Below, in pieces: positions 59,901-64,000 of a stretch of DNA of 64,000 nt. The notes under the pieces were generated by a model. The model did not search any database. It was not told the DNA's origin and saw only the letters and a list, made by a program, of their open reading frames with translations. Made by a program: the position numbers and the translations under genes. The stretch comes from Crocinitomicaceae bacterium. Lineage in GTDB: Bacteria; Bacteroidota; Bacteroidia; Flavobacteriales_D; Crocinitomicaceae. Positions within the stretch are counted from its first letter, which is position 1. Every line of letters starts with the position of its first letter. The DNA is taken from assembly GCA_020635955.1 (NCBI GenBank), contig JACJYW010000003.1:558001-622000 (forward strand), written 5' to 3'.

Positions 59901-60262
59901 TGATTATTGTTCTCCCCAGTTCCTACCCAAATGGTATTTTCATTCGTTGGATCAATGGTGATGCATCCGATCGAATAAGAACCTTGTCCATCAAATATTG
60001 GATAGTATGAATTTCCATGGTTATCTGTTTTCCAAACACCACCAGATGCAATTGCCAAATAGTATTGATCAGGATTGTTAGGATTAACGGCAATATCAAT
60101 TACTCTTCCCGCAGTTAAAGCTGGTCCAATACATCTAAAGGATAGGCCAGATACTAATCCGGAATTGATCTTTGATTTTGATTCTTCTTTCTCACCTTTC
60201 TTTTGTGCGAACGAAGGAACTACCAATAACAAACTAAACAATGTTGAGACAATGAATTTCAT
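56990..60262 (-). CDS. Exported BNR/sortilin-type beta-propeller protein
   Basis: 1090 residues. Signal peptide to about residue 19 (VVPSFAQ). Residues 35-750 contain many BNR/Asp-box repeats (SIDGGKSWKNMG, TTDGGENWERI, STNNGLSWEKR, SDDRGNTWQTI, TSDGGKTWSKK, STNKGDSWVSV, SINGGKNWVQL), forming one or two beta-propellers of the VPS10/sortilin type, often annotated as glycosyl hydrolase without proof. Residues 780-930 form an Ig-like region (GVNRVTWNMRYPTTTPLRLK), and the last part is helical (about 950-1060). It is periplasmic or surface-exposed; there is no sorting tail or lipobox. No catalytic residues can be assigned, so binding is as likely as hydrolysis. The 84-residue gene follows. Confidence 0.88.
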   Translation of the reverse strand: MKFIVSTLFSLLLVVPSFAQKKGEKEESKSKINSGLVSGLSFRCIGPALTAGRVIDIAVNPNNPDQYYLAIASGGVWKTDNHGNSYYPIFDGQGSYSIGCITIDPTNENTIWVGTGENNNQRSVAYGDGVYKSIDGGKSWKNMGLKNSEHISKVIVDPRNSDVVYVAAYGPLWSEGGERGLYKTTDGGENWERIHFISDNTGTCDLIMDPENPDVLYEAVHQRRRHVFTYIGGGEESSVYKSIDGGKTWKEITSGLPSGKMGRVGLAISPADHNYVYAIVEAEEDKGGFFRSTNNGLSWEKRSGYNTSGNYYQEIICDPVDRNKVFSMDTWLHHTEDGGSSFKGTGESGKHVDNHCIWINPNNTNHWIVGCDGGVYETWDHAQNWHFKPNLPITQFYKVALDNDAPFYNVYGGTQDNNSLGGPSRTINNAGIQNSDWYITNGGDGFESQVDPVDPNIVYAQAQYGWLVRYDRQSGEKIGIQPQPGKGEEAYRWQWDAPLVISKHNHERIYFAANKVFKSDDRGNTWQTISPDLTRQLDRNKMKVMGEVQSPDAVMKNKSTTIFGNIVALDESAKNENLLYAGTDDGLIHVTSDGGKTWSKKDNFPGIPSMTYVNTILTSQHDEGTVYAVFNNHKKGDFKPYILKSTNKGDSWVSVAGDLPERGSVYAIAEDHVNPNLLFAGTEFGVYFSINGGKNWVQLNAGLPTIAVRDIAIQQRENDLVLATFGRGFYVLDDYSPLRTLSEEMTEKPALIFPIKTGLEYIETSPLGLTGTGSQGASHYAAENPPFGVTFTYYVKDKPKSPKNIRQENEKQVKKDGGDINYPTYEDFVKEDNYEDPYLLFIIKDANGNEVRKMKSGAQTGVNRVTWNMRYPTTTPLRLKYSEPGRYSYPDEGPLALPGKYTVELHMAENGIFTKLADPVGFEIKALENSSLARQTESNIAFKQELSELRRQYRGTNSVLNDLENRLKFIKAAIQQYPDADLAWMTEVKAIEGLIHDINIALNGDWHKSSRDVETVPSVGDRIETIVYQCWYSTSDPTTTQKDQYAIAKEDYARVKLDVDKVQARVIALEEKLNANQVPYTPNRINFKED

Positions 60263-60364
60263 AGGGTCTGATTTTGTCTAAAATTAACAAGATATCCTAT
60301 CCTTTAACAGATGAATTGTACAAAAGCGTTAATTTCAGTCTTGAATGGATAAAATTCTATAAGA

Positions 60365-60847
60365 ATGCATCATACGATCAGGAAGATCAAACCAGAAGAC
60401 AATGTTGCTATTGCCAGGGTGATCAGATCAACTTTGGAGGAATTAGGTTGTGCCATGGAAGGAACAGTTTATACCGACACTACTACAGATCATCTCTTTG
60501 AATACTATCAATTACCAAGGCGCATTTACTATGTGGTTGAACTGAATGGTGAGATCATAGGCGGATCTGGAATTGGGCCTATTGAAAATTCAGATGAGAA
60601 TTATTGTGAATTGCAGAAGATGTATTTATTACCTGAATCAAGAGGATTAGGTATTGGTGCAGAATTGATGCAATTGTGTTTGGATTTTGCAAAGGAAGCA
60701 GGATATGAACTAGTGTATTTAGAAACTTTCGATTCCATGACAGCTGCTCAGAAGCTTTATAAGCGTTCGGGATTTGAATACCTGGATCATGCGCTGGGTA
60801 ATACCGGACACTTTTCATGTAATGTGAAGATGGCTTTGAAGTTTTGA
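60365..60847 (+). CDS. GNAT-family N-acetyltransferase
   Basis: 160 residues. The GNAT fold shows in the N-terminus HTIRKIKPEDNVAIARVIRS, the acetyl-CoA-binding motif A MYLLPESRGLGIGAELMQLC (RGxGxG type), and AQKLYKRSGFEYLDHALG (motif B). The substrate is unknown. Cytoplasmic. The ATG at 60365 is preferred since it gives the complete first strand. It is divergent from the propeller gene and followed by an inverted repeat at 60888. Confidence 0.92.
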   Translation: MHHTIRKIKPEDNVAIARVIRSTLEELGCAMEGTVYTDTTTDHLFEYYQLPRRIYYVVELNGEIIGGSGIGPIENSDENYCELQKMYLLPESRGLGIGAELMQLCLDFAKEAGYELVYLETFDSMTAAQKLYKRSGFEYLDHALGNTGHFSCNVKMALKF

Positions 60848-61132
60848 TCTCGGGAAACGTTCTGACGTAAACGACCGATCTGTCGATCGAGTCTTCGGGC
60901 TCTTCTTTAGAAAATCCCGAAGACTCGGGATTATGAAACTTCAATTTTCAATGCGACACCTTATGGTATCTTTTGAAAACCCTGTTTCAATAAACGAAAA
61001 AAGGAAACAACCTTTATGGATCATTTCCCTTTCTCATTGCAAAAACTATAAAACCCGCAACCTACATGAAGTAGATTTACACGACAAAGTTAATAAAGAT
61101 TATTCAATGTGAAAAAACTATTGGTCGAATAT
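60848..61132. other. Intergenic region with long inverted repeat
   Basis: 285 bases between converging genes. It holds a perfect 12-bp inverted repeat CGAGTCTTCGGG/CCCGAAGACTCG at 60888-60899 and 60916-60927 with a 16-base loop, plus CTCGGGA fragments on both sides (60849-60855 and 60924-60930). It may terminate both genes or be an interspersed palindromic repeat. Nothing else was seen in the right half. Confidence 0.7.
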
Positions 61133-64000
61133 CTAACGGGATTGGACGATTATTTTCTTGTTTACGGCTTTTTCCTTATCAAACACCTTCAAAATATAAG
61201 AGGCATCCTGAAGGTTAGCTGTTATCAGATCAATTTTCACTTTGCTCACCTTTCCGGTTTGCTTTTGATACATAATTCTTCCTCTATAATCAATCAATTG
61301 TATGGTGATCTCATCTGACCAGTTTGAACCCAGATCAATGAACAATACTTCTTCTGCAGGAATGGGATAAACCTGAAGATCAATTTGATCATGATCTGTA
61401 AATCCAAGATTATCTACCACCTGAACAAGTTGCTCAGTGGTATCATTTGGACAGTTTCCGTTAACTGCTATTAACTCAACATAGTAATCTCCTGTAGCAG
61501 CATACTCATGCCATGGATTGTTATCCCCAGAGAAGTTACCATCTCCAAAATTCCACAGATAACCATTAGCGTGCAGTGAGTTATTAGTGAATGAAACAAA
61601 TGGATTGGAAATATCAACGATCACATCTGAAGGAGTAAAATCAGCAGATGGAATAGTATCCACATTTACGAAAATGGTTTGAATATCGGTATCTGTTCCT
61701 CCTGTACCCGTTGCCGTTAAAGTGATGTCATAATAACCTGTAGTTGCATAAGTAAACACTGGATTCACGGCCGTTGATGTTGAAGGTGTAGCACCCGGTG
61801 CACTCCATGAATAAGAAATTGCATCCAAACTTGCATTTTGAACCTGAACAGCTTCATAAGAACAGATATATGAATTAGGAACTATAAAATTAGCGGTTGG
61901 TGTTCCCGTTGGTGTAGTCACCATTTGACCATCCGAACAAGTGGTATCAGAGAATAATCCTGCACCATTTTCACTATAAACACATACATAATATGTGGTT
62001 CCAATAGTCAAATTCAAACCGGTATGTGTCAACGTATCACTCCACCAGTTATCTGTCCATGTTACTACATCTGTTGCCAAAGGTGTGGTTCCGATACAAT
62101 ACCAGTAACGTTGCAGATCAGAATGCTGATCAGTTGAAGTCGTCCAATTGGCAGAAAGTTGTGTAGATGTGGTAGTCGTGCTGATATCTGCCCCGGTTCC
62201 ATCATTTACTGTTGCAATATTAGTTGGTGAGGTCCAATCAACATTCACAAGTTCATCACCTATCAAAGACACATTCTTAGCACTATCAATTACGATAGAT
62301 TTGATCTTAGCCGCATGTGTTAGCGGATCAAAATTCTGGTACTGAACATCATTACCAATGTTAATGGTCACTAATTCAGAAGAAGAACGATTGTGATAAA
62401 CTTTCAGATTATTGATATCCATCACTGAATTTCCTGAACGCATGGATATAGCATTTCCCGTTGTATAAGGCGAAGGGTCAACCCAATTAGCCTCTAAATG
62501 ATCATCAATATACAATTCGATCAAGCCTGTGGTTTTGTCATATACGGTTTTGATGTCATACCACTGGTCTGCATTGACAGTGTAGGCAGTATCTACTTCT
62601 AAGGTGAATACATTATTTACGGTTTTATAGATCTGTAACTTGTTATCATCAGCTCTTAACCAAATGAAATAGGAATTACCTCTTTCAGTTTGGGTAGCGT
62701 CATCACACATAAAGTGGAACCCCCCTCTTCTGTTTCCTGTTGTCCCTCCTATTTTTAAACCAAAATGATATAGCCATTGATCATAATTATCCTGATCTAA
62801 TGAAGCGTATATATTAGTATTGTTCACAGCATCATCAGATTGTCTGAGCACTGCTGAATTAATTACCCAGGTTCCAGTCAAAGCCGTCCAATCAGAGTGG
62901 ATGGAAACATCAAAATTGTCTGAGAAGAAACCGTTATTGGCATTGGCTCTCCATTCAGTCCCGTCAAAATCGATCACCTGATAGAATTTTAGATGCACAC
63001 CTGAACCTCCAATATTATCTGCATCAGTAAAATCAACAGTAAAATCAGTAGTTTGCCAGTTTCCTAATACTGTAACAGCCGTAGTAGGAGCGATAATATC
63101 GGCAGGATTTGCATCCGGAACAGAGGTCCAGCTGATATCCCATCCCGCAGCCTGTGTTGCACAATCTGATCTAAACTCCAATAAAATGGCTCCGCCGGAA
63201 GATGTAATATCTGTTGGTATTGATGTTCCTGTATATGTTCCGATCAAAGGAGAACTTAACGAGTTACCATCATAGATTCGCATATAGTCCCAATTCAATT
63301 CAAGGTCAAAAAGATTAAAATGAATGGTGATATCTGAAACGTTAGCTGGTTCTATTAAGTACAAATATCTTTCGTCATCTGAATAATCACCACTTTGTCC
63401 ACCTGAATCATACAAACTACCTGACGCAGTGGTATAGGTAGTTACAGAAGGACTATCATTGATCAATTGGTAATAATATTCCCAATTCCAGTTAATACCC
63501 GGATCAGTATGAGATTGGTTAGGATAATGCTGATGGCCTTTGATCTTGACACATGAACCTAAAGTATTTAAACCTGTTGTAGCTGGTCCTTGAAACGTTC
63601 TCAAAGGATTGATCCCATAACCAGATTGCGTGATGTCTTTGACCAGATTCGCCGAAGCTGTATATAATGCAGTAGTATACCATGCTGGATTATCAACATA
63701 TCCCTCGTGTTCAATACCAATTGTATATGGATTCTCCGATCCAACATGCCAACCTTTATCTGCTTCATATACCATTTGAGTTACCTGTCCGTCCGTAGAT
63801 CTTACCACATAATGATAAGATACATTGGCACTACAATTTTGAGCCCAGCTTATTGCACCTGCATAAGTCCCTTGTATAGTATGAATAGTTACAGCTGATA
63901 TTGCAGTTCCATTTCTTGATGAATAGTTACAAGTTGGAGTGGCTACCCATAATGCTGGCCCATACTCTGCAGATCTGTTTTGAGGAACATAAGGCATGCC
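61133..64000 (-). CDS. T9SS-secreted amidase-CUB-PKD multidomain protein (5' end missing)
   Basis: Partial: the frame continues past the right edge, so the signal peptide is not visible; the Met at 63997 is internal. Domains in order (from 64000 leftward): N-acetylmuramoyl-L-alanine amidase type 2, about 1-180 (VTIHTIQGTYAGAISWAQ with a zinc His, IGIEHEGYVDNP, KGHQHYPNQSHTDPGINWNW); CUB-like, about 185-295 (LNWDYMRIYDGNSLSSPLIG); a golvesin-like/laminin-G-like region, about 305-570; a fibronectin III-like domain, about 600-700; two PKD domains, about 705-870 (YLWNFGDGNFSGDNNPWHEY); and a T9SS type A sorting tail (LQVYPIPAEEVLFIDLGSNW to the end). It probably cleaves peptidoglycan or fragments outside the cell. 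Confidence 0.9.
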   Translation of the reverse strand, partial: GMPYVPQNRSAEYGPALWVATPTCNYSSRNGTAISAVTIHTIQGTYAGAISWAQNCSANVSYHYVVRSTDGQVTQMVYEADKGWHVGSENPYTIGIEHEGYVDNPAWYTTALYTASANLVKDITQSGYGINPLRTFQGPATTGLNTLGSCVKIKGHQHYPNQSHTDPGINWNWEYYYQLINDSPSVTTYTTASGSLYDSGGQSGDYSDDERYLYLIEPANVSDITIHFNLFDLELNWDYMRIYDGNSLSSPLIGTYTGTSIPTDITSSGGAILLEFRSDCATQAAGWDISWTSVPDANPADIIAPTTAVTVLGNWQTTDFTVDFTDADNIGGSGVHLKFYQVIDFDGTEWRANANNGFFSDNFDVSIHSDWTALTGTWVINSAVLRQSDDAVNNTNIYASLDQDNYDQWLYHFGLKIGGTTGNRRGGFHFMCDDATQTERGNSYFIWLRADDNKLQIYKTVNNVFTLEVDTAYTVNADQWYDIKTVYDKTTGLIELYIDDHLEANWVDPSPYTTGNAISMRSGNSVMDINNLKVYHNRSSSELVTINIGNDVQYQNFDPLTHAAKIKSIVIDSAKNVSLIGDELVNVDWTSPTNIATVNDGTGADISTTTTSTQLSANWTTSTDQHSDLQRYWYCIGTTPLATDVVTWTDNWWSDTLTHTGLNLTIGTTYYVCVYSENGAGLFSDTTCSDGQMVTTPTGTPTANFIVPNSYICSYEAVQVQNASLDAISYSWSAPGATPSTSTAVNPVFTYATTGYYDITLTATGTGGTDTDIQTIFVNVDTIPSADFTPSDVIVDISNPFVSFTNNSLHANGYLWNFGDGNFSGDNNPWHEYAATGDYYVELIAVNGNCPNDTTEQLVQVVDNLGFTDHDQIDLQVYPIPAEEVLFIDLGSNWSDEITIQLIDYRGRIMYQKQTGKVSKVKIDLITANLQDASYILKVFDKEKAVNKKIIVQSR

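Overview
The window reads as a stretch of chromosome from a low-GC, free-living (probably aquatic) Bacteroidota, most likely order Flavobacteriales and perhaps near Crocinitomicaceae/Cryomorphaceae. The evidence is type IX secretion (T9SS) cargo with gliding-type C-terminal domains, a PorP/SprF protein, a T9SS type A sorting tail, TAnnTTTG-type promoters, almost no Shine-Dalgarno sequences, a CCDC81-type HU protein, and a flavobacterial RibB with a decayed RibA domain. Coding density is high. No prophage, transposase, integrase or CRISPR array was seen. The family placement is inference.

Layout. 1-5.1 kb: the 5' part of a Mur ligase (Mpl/MurC type), a membrane protein, a metallo-beta-lactamase hydrolase, an HU-SPOR membrane protein, a thioredoxin and small proteins. 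5.4-14.4 kb: a surface operon of three large repeat adhesins ending in gliding-type C-terminal domains, then a PorP/SprF partner. A smaller paralogue lies at 17-18 kb. 14.5-29.9 kb: housekeeping and conserved unknowns, including HtpG, a UbiB-like kinase with a small helical partner, a CBS-domain protein, MeaB, an S4 protein, a TPR-LemA fusion with a TPM-domain partner, SurE and a polysaccharide flippase.

29.9-31.25 kb is the most unusual part. A tRNA-Met(CAT) gene is preceded by two 92-bp tandem copies of its own 5' part and followed by three 337-bp tandem units. Each 337-bp unit carries a tRNA-type terminator, an 88-codon GIY-YIG nuclease gene and a copy of the tRNA 3' half. All five partial copies have the same 15-bp palindrome just after the anticodon, and in the nuclease units that palindrome supplies the stop codon. 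A second GIY-YIG gene at 55.7 kb sits between 37-bp repeats and carries an inverted copy of the repeat core in its 3' end.

31.3-64 kb: SRAP, a START-like protein, an LptF/G permease, two glycosyltransferases, RibB, a TPR protein, a LysM glucosaminidase, YaaA, a secreted MsrB-MsrA fusion, a BtuF-like protein coupled to a cystathionine/cysteine synthase, a tandemly duplicated lipoprotein plus beta-barrel pair with a good promoter, EttA, DapB-LepB, a WbqC-like protein, a large BNR/sortilin-type propeller protein, a GNAT acetyltransferase, and a multidomain T9SS-secreted amidase that runs off the right edge.

Themes: surface display (adhesins, PorP/SprF, T9SS amidase, LepB, flippase, glycosyltransferases), envelope maintenance (Mur ligase, LptF/G, SPOR, glucosaminidase), stress and repair (HtpG, MsrBA, YaaA, SRAP, thioredoxin), and small GIY-YIG elements linked to palindromic repeats.
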